DNA from: a virus
Length of the DNA: 46,180 nucleotides
Virus record (IMG/VR): IMGVR_UViG_3300036859_000386
Coordinates: 1-46,180 of that record
Direction: 5' to 3' (one strand)
Shown here: positions 32,410 through 40,200 of the stretch, piece after piece
Layout: every line of letters begins with the position of its first letter
Numbering within the stretch: the first letter of the stretch is position 1
Made by a program: the position numbers and the translations under genes
Notes under the pieces: generated by a model
Database searches by the model: none
What the model saw: only the letters and a program-made list of their open reading frames with translations
Told to the model about the DNA's origin: nothing

Positions 32410-34476
32410 TTATTTGCCGCGCCACCCTGTGACGAAATTCGGCTTGCGCATCGCCACCGGAGCGGTGACCGTCGGCGGCGCTGGCGATTCAGACGTCTGC
32501 ACTCCTGCCGCGGCGGCCTGTTCCTTCACCTGCGCCTGGACGAAGAGATCGCCGGCCGTGGCGATCAGCGCCGCCTCGAGCCGGTCCCAGTTGACGCGGT
32601 TCACCCCGGCGTAGATCGCCGCGGCGTAGGCGTACACCTCGAGGTCGAGCGGCTCGTTGCGCTCGGTCTCGGTCTTCTCCCAAACGTGCCGCAGGAAGCC
32701 CTTTACGTACTTGGTGACCTGGCTCTCGGCCACCAGGCCGCGGAAGTAGTCGTCGGGCAGCCCGATCGGGAAGTGCATGTAGCCGGGCCCGGGCTTCTCG
32801 ATCTTGAGCCGCGTGTAGATCTCTTCCTTTGCGGTGTCGCTGCCCACCGGATAGAGCATCACGCCGCCCGGGATCTTGCGGCTGTGGTGGTCGATGTCCT
32901 GCGCGGTCGCGATGCCGAGGATCCTCTTGCCCGGCTGCGACTGGCCGCGCACCGGGAAGATGTGCCGGTGCGCGCGCAGACGGCACCAGTCGTATACCAC
33001 CTGGCTGCGGTAGCCGGAGTCGATCGCCATCGCCGTGATGCGCAGCGTCGCGCCGCTCTCGTGCGCGAATTTCTTCTGGTGGTACTCATCGAGCGCGTCC
33101 CACGGCGCGCTCGCCTCGGTGTCGCCGTGGATCAGCTGGTAGTCGACCAGCCAGCTCTCCTTGTCGCGGCCCCAGCCCTTGACCTTCAATTCGAGGCGCT
33201 TCTGCTGCACGTCGACCGACGCGGTAAGGAGCAGCGCACCAAGCGGCACTATGCCACCGAGGCGATAGGGTTCCGCGCGCTCCTTCAGCTCCAGATCCGA
33301 GACTTTTCCGCCGTCATCCGCGTAAGGCTCCGCGATGACGGTGTTGGTCCAGGTCTTGAGCAGCTTCTTCGACGGATCCTTGTCCGCCTCGAGCCGCTTC
33401 TTCACCGCGGTGGTCCACGAGTACCAGCCCGCCGGAGAATAGAGCGCCGAGAGATGGAAGCCGGCGTGGCCCTTCACCCACGGCGCCTCGGCGATCCACA
33501 CGCCGCGCTCGAGCATCGCGGTCTTCTCGTGCTCGTCGATCCTTGCGTGGCAATGCCCGCACTCGTACCAGACGTCGATGAGCTCGCCGGTGTCGCGCGG
33601 CTTTGCTCCTTCCGTTCCGGCCGGCACCTCGACGATCACGCCGTCGTCGGCGCGCACGATCTCCCACTTCTTCTTCGTCTCCCAGCGCACCTGCCCCCAG
33701 TGCAGCACCTGGCGCTGCTCGCAGCGGAGGCATGGCAAGTGAAAGTAGCGCTTGTCGGACTTTTCGAAGTGGCGCCAGATCTTCGAGCGGCCCTTGATCG
33801 TCGTCGTCGACGTGCGGTAGATCTTCTTATTCCGCTCGTAGGTGTCCGCGCGCTTCTCGGCGAGCTCGTCAGCCGGGCCCTGGCCGTCGACATCGTCCGG
33901 ATACTCGTCGACCTCGTCCTCGAATATATAGCGCACCGGCTGCGCCTTGAGCTCCGCCGCGCTGTTCGCGCCGGCAATCACCAGAATTCCGCCGGGAAAC
34001 AGCTTCAACGAAGCTGAATTTGCGCTATCGCGCTGCTTATCGCTGATCTTTGAGCGCAAGCCAGGCATTGCCTCGATCATCTTCGCGAGGCGCGTCTTCG
34101 AGGTCCGCTTGCCGGTGTTCGACGTCGGGTAGACCATCATCGCCGGCGCCGGCGCCACATCGATGATAAAGCCGATGAAGTTGTTGCCGATCTCCGTTTT
34201 CCCGACCTGCGTGCCGGCGACGAACGTCACCTCGGCCGTCGCATCGCTCGGCGAGAGCACATCCATGATCTCGCGCGCATAGGGCACGCGCTCGGTGCGC
34301 CACTGGCCGTGCTCGGAGGAGCTTTCCGGCGACAGAATCCGGCGCTCATCGGCCCACTGCGTTATCGTCAGATCCGGATCCGGCCTGATCGCATCCGCAA
34401 AAACTTCGCAGTCAAGCTGCCACGCGCTCCTCAGTCCCTGCAATGGACTCGTCTCGAGCATCGGCTGCAAGTTCAT
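32410..34476 (-). CDS. terL: Terminase large subunit (GpA family)
   Basis: The 688-aa product has the lambda gpA-type architecture. An ATPase domain carries a Walker A variant GTQVGKT at 88-94 and Walker B IFEDEVDE at 184-191. A zinc-binding stretch has CLRCEQ and CGHCHAR (about 265-325). A nuclease domain includes LLTASVDVQQKRLE and MAIDSGYRS. It cleaves concatemers and pumps DNA into the prohead. Its family suggests cos-type packaging, and candidate small-subunit binding repeats lie at 35008-35050. Confidence 0.95.
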   Translation of the reverse strand: MNLQPMLETSPLQGLRSAWQLDCEVFADAIRPDPDLTITQWADERRILSPESSSEHGQWRTERVPYAREIMDVLSPSDATAEVTFVAGTQVGKTEIGNNFIGFIIDVAPAPAMMVYPTSNTGKRTSKTRLAKMIEAMPGLRSKISDKQRDSANSASLKLFPGGILVIAGANSAAELKAQPVRYIFEDEVDEYPDDVDGQGPADELAEKRADTYERNKKIYRTSTTTIKGRSKIWRHFEKSDKRYFHLPCLRCEQRQVLHWGQVRWETKKKWEIVRADDGVIVEVPAGTEGAKPRDTGELIDVWYECGHCHARIDEHEKTAMLERGVWIAEAPWVKGHAGFHLSALYSPAGWYSWTTAVKKRLEADKDPSKKLLKTWTNTVIAEPYADDGGKVSDLELKERAEPYRLGGIVPLGALLLTASVDVQQKRLELKVKGWGRDKESWLVDYQLIHGDTEASAPWDALDEYHQKKFAHESGATLRITAMAIDSGYRSQVVYDWCRLRAHRHIFPVRGQSQPGKRILGIATAQDIDHHSRKIPGGVMLYPVGSDTAKEEIYTRLKIEKPGPGYMHFPIGLPDDYFRGLVAESQVTKYVKGFLRHVWEKTETERNEPLDLEVYAYAAAIYAGVNRVNWDRLEAALIATAGDLFVQAQVKEQAAAAGVQTSESPAPPTVTAPVAMRKPNFVTGWRGK

Positions 34477-35005
34477 GGAGCACCCGTTTCAGTTCAGCCG
34501 CGAGCTTCAGGCGATCTTCACGCGACAGCCAGGCCATGCGATCGGGAATTGCGAGCATCTGGTCGCGCAGCGAGCGGTACCGTCTCGCGCTCACCCGGCG
34601 CTGATCGTCGACCGCCAGCGTCTCGCCACGACGCCGCGCGAGCTCCAGGCGCTTCAGCTCCGTGTCGAGCTCGGCGCCTTCGGTCTTGTGCCGGCGCAGC
34701 TCGTCGCGATACCCGCCATCCCCGTCGTCATCGCCAGCGTCCTCACCGCCAGGCGCGCCCAGCTCGAGCTCTGGCGCCGCCGGGCCCCGCGGCAACACGC
34801 CGCCGTTACCGCGCAGCTGCTGGTCCACGTCCGTGTTTCGCGCCCACAGCTCGTCGGCCAGGCGCCACTTGACGCCGACGAACTTACCCTCGGCATCGCG
34901 CACAACGGCACCAGGCAGGCGGCCAGCGGCCTCCGCCTTATCGACTGCCTTCGGATCGCAGCCGCGGTGCCGGGCGTACTCGTTACGCCCCATGAGCTCG
35001 TCCAT
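34412..35005 (-). CDS. terS: Terminase small subunit (Nu1-like)
   Basis: The 197-aa product has an N-terminal HTH-like segment (MDELMGRNEYARHRGCDPKAVDKAEAAGRL). A helical linker and C-terminal helices (LDTELKRLELARRRGETLAVDDQRRVSARRYRSLRDQM, described in outline) follow, as in Nu1-type small terminases. It overlaps the large subunit gene. The ATG at 35005 lies immediately after four TGGAGAC repeats; the longer frame translates those repeats and was rejected. Confidence 0.85.
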   Translation of the reverse strand: MDELMGRNEYARHRGCDPKAVDKAEAAGRLPGAVVRDAEGKFVGVKWRLADELWARNTDVDQQLRGNGGVLPRGPAAPELELGAPGGEDAGDDDGDGGYRDELRRHKTEGAELDTELKRLELARRRGETLAVDDQRRVSARRYRSLRDQMLAIPDRMAWLSREDRLKLAAELKRVLHELAADARDESIAGTEERVAA

Positions 35006-35007
35006 GG

Positions 35008-35050
35008 TGGAGACCCCCAACTGGAGACTGGAGACCCAGCTACTGGAGAC
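35008..35050 (-). repeat. Four TGGAGAC direct repeats upstream of terS
   Basis: TGGAGAC occurs at 35008, 35022, 35029 and 35044, separated by 14, 7 and 15 bases from start to start. The array ends three bases before the terS start codon. In lambda-like phages the small terminase binds repeats near cos beside its own gene, so a cosB-like role is possible. A translation operator is an alternative. Confidence 0.55.
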
Positions 35051-35131
35051 TCCGAGAAAAATCAATGACTAGACGAATTTCGCGGTCGTCCTGGCCGCAG
35101 TCAGCCTCAAAATTCCCAGGACCCGAAGATC

Positions 35132-35905
35132 TTATGCAATGAACATGCTGCTGCGCACGTACACGTTCGTCGGTCTGCCATGAGCATGGCGCTCTACTGC
35201 CACCAATCTCACCAAGCCTGCCGCCTTCAGCTCGGGGAGCAGCTTGCGCACATTGGACTCGTGAGCAGCAGCGTGATGGGCCACCTCTCTCGGAGAGCGC
35301 GGCTCATCAAGGGCCAGTAGCACACGCTGACGCAGGCTTGGATGTGCCGGCCGTGCGGCGCGTTTCCGGCATGCGTTTCCGCACCAGAACGAATCAGCCT
35401 GGCGAGCCGTGAACTGGCGATTACAACCTCGACAAAACGGGAAGCTCACTGCGCAGCTCACCTTGTGCGCCTGCGCCTTCTTGTTGCAATCCTCTGAGCA
35501 GTACACCACTTGACCGGCCACTGTTGCGCTTACATCACGCCTCGAGGATTCGCCGCAGTGCAGGCAGCTCACCAACACAATGCGCCGCCGGGCATTGAGG
35601 ATATTCTCGCTTCGGGTAGCGACGCGCAGATTGCTGCGATGGTTGTTCAGCCCGAAGTGATCTCGGTGATCCACCTCGCGCGAATCTCCGCGCTGGAGGC
35701 CAAGCACCTCTCGGTGCATACGAATATCGACGCTCTTACCCTCAATACGCTCGACGCGAATGACGTAGATGTTGTTCCGACCGCCATTCCACTTTGCCTT
35801 CCACGCCCACCGATTCAGTCGTGCAAAATCCACATCATCGACCAATGCAAAGCGATGATCGCCCACGGCGTACTTGCCTCTCAATTCAATGCGTGCCATG
35901 GACAT
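35132..35905 (-). CDS. HNH endonuclease with zinc ribbons and winged helix
   Basis: The 257-aa product has an HNH_3-type core in its first ~110 residues (RMHREVLGL, REVDHRDHFGLNNHRSNLRVATRSENILN with His, Asn and His). Two zinc-ribbon-like Cys clusters follow (CLHCGE...YCSEDC and CRGCNR...CGNAC). A winged-helix domain (RQRVLLALDEPRSPREVAHH...NVRKLLPELKAAGLVRLV) is at the end. HNH genes beside terminase are common and some are needed for packaging. The three-part fusion is less usual. The composition looks less GC-rich than the flanking genes, suggesting transfer. Confidence 0.8.
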   Translation of the reverse strand: MSMARIELRGKYAVGDHRFALVDDVDFARLNRWAWKAKWNGGRNNIYVIRVERIEGKSVDIRMHREVLGLQRGDSREVDHRDHFGLNNHRSNLRVATRSENILNARRRIVLVSCLHCGESSRRDVSATVAGQVVYCSEDCNKKAQAHKVSCAVSFPFCRGCNRQFTARQADSFWCGNACRKRAARPAHPSLRQRVLLALDEPRSPREVAHHAAAHESNVRKLLPELKAAGLVRLVAVERHAHGRPTNVYVRSSMFIA

Positions 35906-36068
35906 GGTTTGTAAGTAGCCCGCACTATAGCGCGGGCAAAGCCATCGCGAAGGAGATGGCGGAAAGAAAGGGAATTTCAGGGCGAGCGGGGCTTACGCAC
36001 CAACCGGGTAACTTTAAGAACTCCCGGAGGTTCGCGGGACGCTACCGCCATCCCGCCCGCGCATCTGC
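35906..36068 (-). promoter_or_regulatory. Intergenic region before the terminase module, candidate late promoter
   Basis: This 163-base gap separates the Q-like gene from the HNH and terminase genes. On the minus strand TATAGT (35929-35924) could be a -10, inside a GCCCGC...GCGGGC hairpin, but no good -35 is visible. That would fit a Q-dependent late promoter, which is inference. No ORF in it is supported. Confidence 0.35.
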
Positions 36069-36821
36069 TCAAGACACTACCGGACGCCTTTTACGCCGTT
36101 CCAGCTCCGCTGTCAAAGGCCGGGCCAAATACCAGATGCTGCGCCCCAGCCAGGCATGGGCGGCGCTGAAGAGATGCATCCAGTGCGCGGCATCGTATTG
36201 CTCGCGCGTTAGGCCCAACAGTTTCATCCGCTCCGGGTGGCAAGGCAGCGATCGGCCAGATCCGTTGCACGCCCTGCATGGGCGAAAGATCGCATTGCGC
36301 TGCATCGCCCCGCGCGGGCGCACCCAGTTGCCGGCTCTGGTGCGCTCCTGCTTCCTCGAACCGGCACATGCGGCGCATCGATCGGACAGCCATTCATGCA
36401 TGACACGCTGCGCAAACTTCTCCAGCCGGGCGGGCTCAATGCCCGCCATGCGATGCAGATTGCCCATCCAGCGAGCGAAGAGCGCCGCCGCCTTCGGCAC
36501 GGCATCGAACTGGCAGCCGTAACGGATATGCCAGAGCACGGCGGCGAGCTCGCCGGCGAGAATGTCCTGATCCTTCTCGGGCTCGATCGGCCGTAGCATC
36601 TGCTTGCGGAAATCGATCGAACGGCGCCGCAGGTCTGGCGCCATGGCCCCGATTGGCAGGTCGGCGCGCGCGGCCCCGTTCTGCACGGCAAGCGTGGCGG
36701 CGCCTAGGGCTCCGACGCGATCGAGTGCCGTCTCGACGTTTGGACGCAGTTTCAGGTGCGACGAGTTGACCGCGATCCCGACCAACTCGCGGATATCGGG
36801 CCTGCGGATCGGCTCAGTCAT
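36069..36821 (-). CDS. Zinc-finger protein, candidate Q-like antiterminator
   Basis: The 250-aa product has a C-terminal half with paired CxxC-type knuckles (CAACAGSRKQ and CRACNGSGRSLPC), then LTREQYDAAHWMHLFSAAHAWLG helices. The N-terminal half is helical. Lambdoid Q proteins contain a similar zinc finger and lie between replication genes and the late promoter, the position here. Intrinsic terminators inside the late operon need such a factor. Sequence similarity to Q was not established. Confidence 0.5.
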   Translation of the reverse strand: MTEPIRRPDIRELVGIAVNSSHLKLRPNVETALDRVGALGAATLAVQNGAARADLPIGAMAPDLRRRSIDFRKQMLRPIEPEKDQDILAGELAAVLWHIRYGCQFDAVPKAAALFARWMGNLHRMAGIEPARLEKFAQRVMHEWLSDRCAACAGSRKQERTRAGNWVRPRGAMQRNAIFRPCRACNGSGRSLPCHPERMKLLGLTREQYDAAHWMHLFSAAHAWLGRSIWYLARPLTAELERRKRRPVVS

Positions 36822-36825
36822 CGAC

Positions 36826-36938
36826 TGTCACCATGTCACCGTGTCACCGTTGTCACCATTGAATTTCCCCTCCGAGCGCGCAGGCGCGCGCATATACGCG
36901 CCCGCGCGCGCGCGAGAAAAACAGTGCCAACGGTGACA
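36826..36938. other. Candidate replication origin with TGTCACC iterons
   Basis: TGTCACC occurs at 36826, 36834, 36842 and 36851 (8-9 base period). An inverted copy GGTGACA lies at 36932-36938. Between them is an alternating CG-rich tract (36874-36915) with CATATACG in the middle. The array adjoins the VapE-type replication gene, a usual place for a phage origin. Regulatory repeats are an alternative. Confidence 0.45.
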
Positions 36939-36939
36939 C

Positions 36940-38238
36940 TCATTCGACCTCCGGACGCACATACACGTAGCCGCGCTGACCCGCTCCGCTTCTCGACTGT
37001 TTGCGCCACCAACCCAACCGCTTCATCACGCGCCCGACGCGCTGCTGGTCGGCGAGCGCCCAGCGTTCCGGCTTCATGCCGAGCGCATCCTCGAGTAGCT
37101 GCCCGGTTGTGGTCTCGGTTTTGCCAACGAGGTAGCTCACGATCTTGTCCTCGATCGCGTCGTAGACGTAGCGGGTTTCTTGCTGGAGCTCGAATAGCTT
37201 GCGCTCGCGAGGACGCACCCACCAGGACAGGCCGCGTTTGTACGAGTGAACGGCTTCCGCCCACAGCTGGTCGCGATCGCGGCGCAGTCCCGCGATGTCG
37301 ATGCTGCCGCAGCGCACCGGCCAGAAGCGCCGGTTGTCGATGTCCTTCAGATATTCTTCCAGGTTCACCGTGCCGACGAAGATGCAGGCGCGCGGCACAT
37401 CGCCGGCGCGCTTGCCGTACCAGGTCCGGTAGCGGTCCTTGTGCGTGGTGAGGAAGCGCTTGACCGTCGATGCTTCCGCGCGTGTCATAGCTTCCAGCTC
37501 CGACCATTCGACGATCCACATGCCCTGGATGATCGCGAACGCGTCCTTGTCCTGCAGGTGCAGGTAGGCATCCGTGAACCACTCGCCTCCGAGCACGCGC
37601 CACACCGTCGATTTGAGGAGGCCCTGCGGCCCCTCGAGGATGGTCATGGTATCGACCTGGCAGCCTGGCTGGAACGCGCGCGCCACGGCGGCCACGAGCG
37701 TCTTCATGCCGACCTTTTCGAGATAGCGGATCGAGTCGCGCGAATTCGCCTCGTCGACCGTCAGTGCATCGTCGACGTTGAGATATTTGAAGAGCCAGCG
37801 CCGCAGCCGGCGCCTGCGATCCCAGCGCAAGCCCTGCAGGTAGGTGAGCAGCTCGTTGTAGCGGTGCCGGTCGGCGACCGCCGCCACCGCGTCCTGGATA
37901 TCGGTCTTCTGCGCCCTGATCCGGTGCTCGACCGAGAGCCACACGCGCAGCCGCGTGTCGTCGATGTCCTCCCATTCGCCCGGATCCGGCACCGTAAAGG
38001 GCGGCGCCTTGCGCTTCACCACGCGCCGGCCGAACTCGTCGAGCGCGATCACCTCGCTCCAGCGCGGATCGTTCTCGAGGATCAGCACCACGTTCTTGAG
38101 CGTTCCGATCGGGTGGCCGGTGCGATCCGTGTCGAACTCCAGCGCCCAGGGCGGCAGCCCCTCGCCCGTCTCCATCTGCTCCTTGAACGCCGCCGCCGCA
38201 GGATCGCGCTCCTTCGCCCCGGATTTCTTGGTGGTCAT
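36940..38238 (-). CDS. VapE-type replication ATPase/helicase
   Basis: The 432-aa product is a virulence-associated-E family protein. LRVWLSVEHRIRAQKTDI leads to a P-loop ATPase with EGPQGLLKST at 202-211. WFTDAYLHLQDKDAF and EWSELEAMTRAEASTVKRFLTTHKDRYRTWYGK segments follow (typical superfamily-3-like core), and then FVGTVNLEEYLKDIDNRRFWPV. These proteins act in phage and satellite replication. The ATG overlaps the upstream stop. Confidence 0.9.
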   Translation of the reverse strand: MTTKKSGAKERDPAAAAFKEQMETGEGLPPWALEFDTDRTGHPIGTLKNVVLILENDPRWSEVIALDEFGRRVVKRKAPPFTVPDPGEWEDIDDTRLRVWLSVEHRIRAQKTDIQDAVAAVADRHRYNELLTYLQGLRWDRRRRLRRWLFKYLNVDDALTVDEANSRDSIRYLEKVGMKTLVAAVARAFQPGCQVDTMTILEGPQGLLKSTVWRVLGGEWFTDAYLHLQDKDAFAIIQGMWIVEWSELEAMTRAEASTVKRFLTTHKDRYRTWYGKRAGDVPRACIFVGTVNLEEYLKDIDNRRFWPVRCGSIDIAGLRRDRDQLWAEAVHSYKRGLSWWVRPRERKLFELQQETRYVYDAIEDKIVSYLVGKTETTTGQLLEDALGMKPERWALADQQRVGRVMKRLGWWRKQSRSGAGQRGYVYVRPEVE

Positions 38239-38699
38239 GCCGCGCGCGCATCATTGCCTTTGGGGCGCGCGGCATAGCGCGCGAGATCGGCGGCGAGCGG
38301 CCACCAATACGATAACTGGTCCTCTGTCCGATTGAGGATCTCGCTGCCGGTGTCCTCGAAAAACATCTTCGTCTCGTAGTCGAGCAACAGGATGCGCGAC
38401 GGCGAGATCGCCCATAGAAACGGCAGCAGCGCGATCGCGCGGTCCTGGTGCGCGCGATCGAAGCCGACTAACAAGGTTGCGCCGGCCAGCATGCGCAGCT
38501 CCAGGCGCGCGAGCAGCATGTCATCGAAGATAATCACCGCACGAAAGCGCGGCCAGTACGGCGGCGCATCGCCGAACTGCGGCCAGAAATTGAACGCGAC
38601 CAGCACGAGCTCGTCAGCGTCTGGATGATGGCCGGCCAGGCGCCGGCGCATCAGCTCGCGCCCGTAGGCGGGGAAAATCGGCTTGACCAGGGCGGCCAC
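38235..38699 (-). CDS. Hypothetical protein in the replication module
   Basis: The 154-aa product has hydrophobic beta strands (VIIFDDMLLARLELRM, ILLLDYETKMFFEDTG) and an AFNFWPQFGDAPPYWPR segment. It is not recognised. Overlap with VapE (ATGA) and a short gap from the gene before it place it in the replication operon. A replication accessory role is possible. Confidence 0.6.
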   Translation of the reverse strand: MAALVKPIFPAYGRELMRRRLAGHHPDADELVLVAFNFWPQFGDAPPYWPRFRAVIIFDDMLLARLELRMLAGATLLVGFDRAHQDRAIALLPFLWAISPSRILLLDYETKMFFEDTGSEILNRTEDQLSYWWPLAADLARYAARPKGNDARAA

Positions 38700-38710
38700 G
38701 AAATGTGCCG

Positions 38711-38977
38711 TCAGACGCTGCGAAAGGCTTTCCCTGATCTTCCCTGCGGCCGCCGCTCGCTCTCCGCCAGCTCGCCGCTGGCGCCCCCTGGTCTTCCCCA
38801 GCGGGCCGCGCGCTCAGCGTTTAACTTGGCGACATGTACCTCACCAAGGATGGTGCGCTCGAGGTAGAGCGATCCAAGTTCTGAGATGTCCTTCTGTTCG
38901 TAATCGGCCAGCGCTTGGAGGGCGCTGTGTGCGGCTGGCGTCAGCTTCAGCCGGACATCCTTGCGGTCAAGGCTCAT
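38711..38977 (-). CDS. Small ribbon-helix-helix-like protein
   Basis: The 88-aa product starts MSLDRKDVRLKLTPAAHSALQALADYEQKDISELGS, the strand-helix-helix pattern of RHH regulators. It has a basic, disordered tail. An AAGGGAA ribosome site precedes the ATG at 38977. It probably binds DNA as a dimer. Target sites are unknown. Confidence 0.65.
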   Translation of the reverse strand: MSLDRKDVRLKLTPAAHSALQALADYEQKDISELGSLYLERTILGEVHVAKLNAERAARWGRPGGASGELAESERRPQGRSGKAFRSV

Positions 38978-39084
38978 CGTTCCCTTCCCGTATCGACCCC
39001 TTTTTGTTACCCCACACGGCTCGCCTATTGGCGAGCGCGCCCCGTTCTTGGCGCCGCTGGCAACGCAGCGCCCTGCAATCAACC

Positions 39085-39339
39085 CTACGTGCTTTCTTCC
39101 GCCGGAGCGCTAGGCTCCATCAAATGCTGGCGCAGGTAATCCCAGTCGACATCCTGCAGCAGCATCGCGCATGGCACGCGCCCCGCCGATTCGCGGGTGA
39201 TTGCGACGGCGAGTTTGGTCTTGGGCGTTCGCACGCCGTTGGCCACCTGCCACAGGTAGTCGAGCGAGGTCTCGCACCGATCGGCAAAGTCCTTCCTTTC
39301 CTGCGCCGACAGCGATTTCAGGTAATCGGTCAATCTCAT
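39085..39339 (-). CDS. Cro/YdaS-like HTH regulator
   Basis: The 84-aa product has an N-terminal HTH (MRLTDYLKSLSAQERKDFADRCETSLDYLWQVANG) and a PKTKLAVAITRESAG segment typical of Cro/YdaS-type regulators. It is divergently transcribed from the CI-like gene with the operator region between them. It is the first gene of the leftward operon. In lambda terms it is the Cro equivalent, by position and fold. Confidence 0.8.
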   Translation of the reverse strand: MRLTDYLKSLSAQERKDFADRCETSLDYLWQVANGVRTPKTKLAVAITRESAGRVPCAMLLQDVDWDYLRQHLMEPSAPAEEST

Positions 39340-39347
39340 CGGCAGGA

Positions 39348-39376
39348 AGGCTAGCGGATGCTAGCCGCCACGTCAA
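39348..39376 (-). promoter_or_regulatory. Leftward promoter of the cro-like operon with operators
   Basis: On the minus strand TTGACG (39376-39371) and TAGCCT (39353-39348) are 17 bases apart. GGCTAGC/GCTAGCC (39349-39366) is a perfect 7-bp-arm palindrome overlapping the -10. The half-site GCATTTGCTTG overlaps the -35. The whole arrangement closely matches the rightward early promoter at 40138, so one repressor probably controls both. Confidence 0.65.
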
Positions 39377-39402
39377 GCAAATGCTCGTTTCGCATTTGCT
39401 TG
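39374..39402. promoter_or_regulatory. Operator with 11-bp inverted arms
   Basis: CAAGCAAATGC (39374-39384) and GCATTTGCTTG (39392-39402) are perfect inverted repeats around a 7-base centre. They lie between the divergent cro-like and CI-like genes and share the GCATTTGC core with sites at 40087-40164. They are the likely binding sites of one or both regulators. Confidence 0.75.
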
Positions 39403-39423
39403 CCGAGGGTTACGTTGGACCAG

Positions 39424-39894
39424 ATGAGCGCCGAGATCCGCCGCCAGAACCTGAAAAAGCTTTTGCAGGACCGTTACGCCGGCAAGATCGCCGACATGGC
39501 GCGCGCGATCGACCGCGATGACGCCTATTTGTGGCAGCTACTCAATGCCGATCGCAACGTGGGCGAGCGCGTTGCAAGACACATCGAATCGAAGCTCGGC
39601 CTGGCGAATGGCACGCTCGATCAAGTAGACATGGTCACATCCGAAACGCTGACGCCGGACGAGCTCGAGATGCTGCAGAAGTATCGCCGCGCCAGCCCAC
39701 GCTGGCGCCTGTCGCTCCGACTTCTGGCCGAAGTGCGCGACGAGGACCAGAACGAGGTCTCAGAGAGCGTCAACGTGCTGATGGCGAAGATCTTCGCCAA
39801 GCCGGTGTCCGACGAGCGCGTCGCGAAAGCTTATGGCCGGCCAGGTGAACACACACTGCACCAGCCGGCCGCGCCCTACAAGAAAAAGCGTTAG
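39424..39894 (+). CDS. CI-like repressor (HTH, no peptidase domain)
   Basis: The 156-aa product has an N-terminal HTH (MSAEIRRQNLKKLLQDRYAGKIADMARAIDRDDAYLWQLLNA) and a C-terminal helical part (LTPDELEMLQKYRRASPRWRLSLRLLAEV). It lacks the S24 autopeptidase domain of lambda CI. RecA-driven cleavage is therefore not expected, and induction would work differently. The ATG at 39424 was chosen; the longer frame runs into the operator. It is the best candidate for the lysogeny repressor. Confidence 0.75.
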   Translation: MSAEIRRQNLKKLLQDRYAGKIADMARAIDRDDAYLWQLLNADRNVGERVARHIESKLGLANGTLDQVDMVTSETLTPDELEMLQKYRRASPRWRLSLRLLAEVRDEDQNEVSESVNVLMAKIFAKPVSDERVAKAYGRPGEHTLHQPAAPYKKKR

Positions 39895-40064
39895 CGCGGC
39901 GCCGCGCCGCCGGTCATGCGCTGAAGCAGCGCATTCGTCTTTTTGCTCTCGGCCAACAGCTCCGCAAGCAACGGCTTGGTGCCGATGATCGCAAACGGCA
40001 GCACGATCCAGGCGATCACCAGCACGATCGCGAATACCACGCCGGCTATCATCAATCCTTCCAT
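39891..40064 (-). CDS. 57-aa membrane protein next to the repressor
   Basis: The ATG at 40064 opens a 57-codon frame preceded by AAAGGGGGAG, a strong ribosome site. The product has one long membrane helix (MIAGVVFAIVLVIAWIVLPFAII) and a short polar tail, and ends tail-to-tail with the repressor gene. A GCATTTGC half-site lies just upstream at 40087-40097, so it shares the repressor circuit. Superinfection exclusion is a reasonable guess for such a gene, but not shown. Confidence 0.7.
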   Translation of the reverse strand: MEGLMIAGVVFAIVLVIAWIVLPFAIIGTKPLLAELLAESKKTNALLQRMTGGAAPR

Positions 40065-40086
40065 GGTCTCCCCCTTTCGCTAAAGC

Positions 40087-40167
40087 CTAGCAAATGCACA
40101 TTATTCCCTGGGCCGTAAGTTTGATACTAGCATTTGCTTGACAACTGCGTTAAGCATTTGCTAGCCT
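40087..40167 (+). promoter_or_regulatory. Rightward early promoter with three operator half-sites
   Basis: Sites CTAGCAAATGC (40087-40097), TAGCATTTGCT (40128-40138) and AAGCATTTGCTAG (40152-40164) share a GCATTTGC core with the sites at 39349-39402. TTGACA (40138-40143) serves as -35, with TAGCCT (40162-40167) as a weak -10 at 18 bases. Two half-sites overlap these boxes, so repressor should block transcription toward 40201. Confidence 0.7.
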
Positions 40168-40200
40168 TTCGCCGGATTCAAACGCAACTAGGGGCGGAAG

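Noticed and set aside
35005-35065. Longer N-terminus for the small terminase
   Set aside because: It would translate the TGGAGAC repeats into a VSSSW-type repetitive peptide and has no ribosome site.
39019-39036. GCTCGCC/GGCGAGC hairpin as terminator of the cro-like gene
   Set aside because: The stem is good, but no U-tract follows on the minus strand; an attenuator cannot be excluded.
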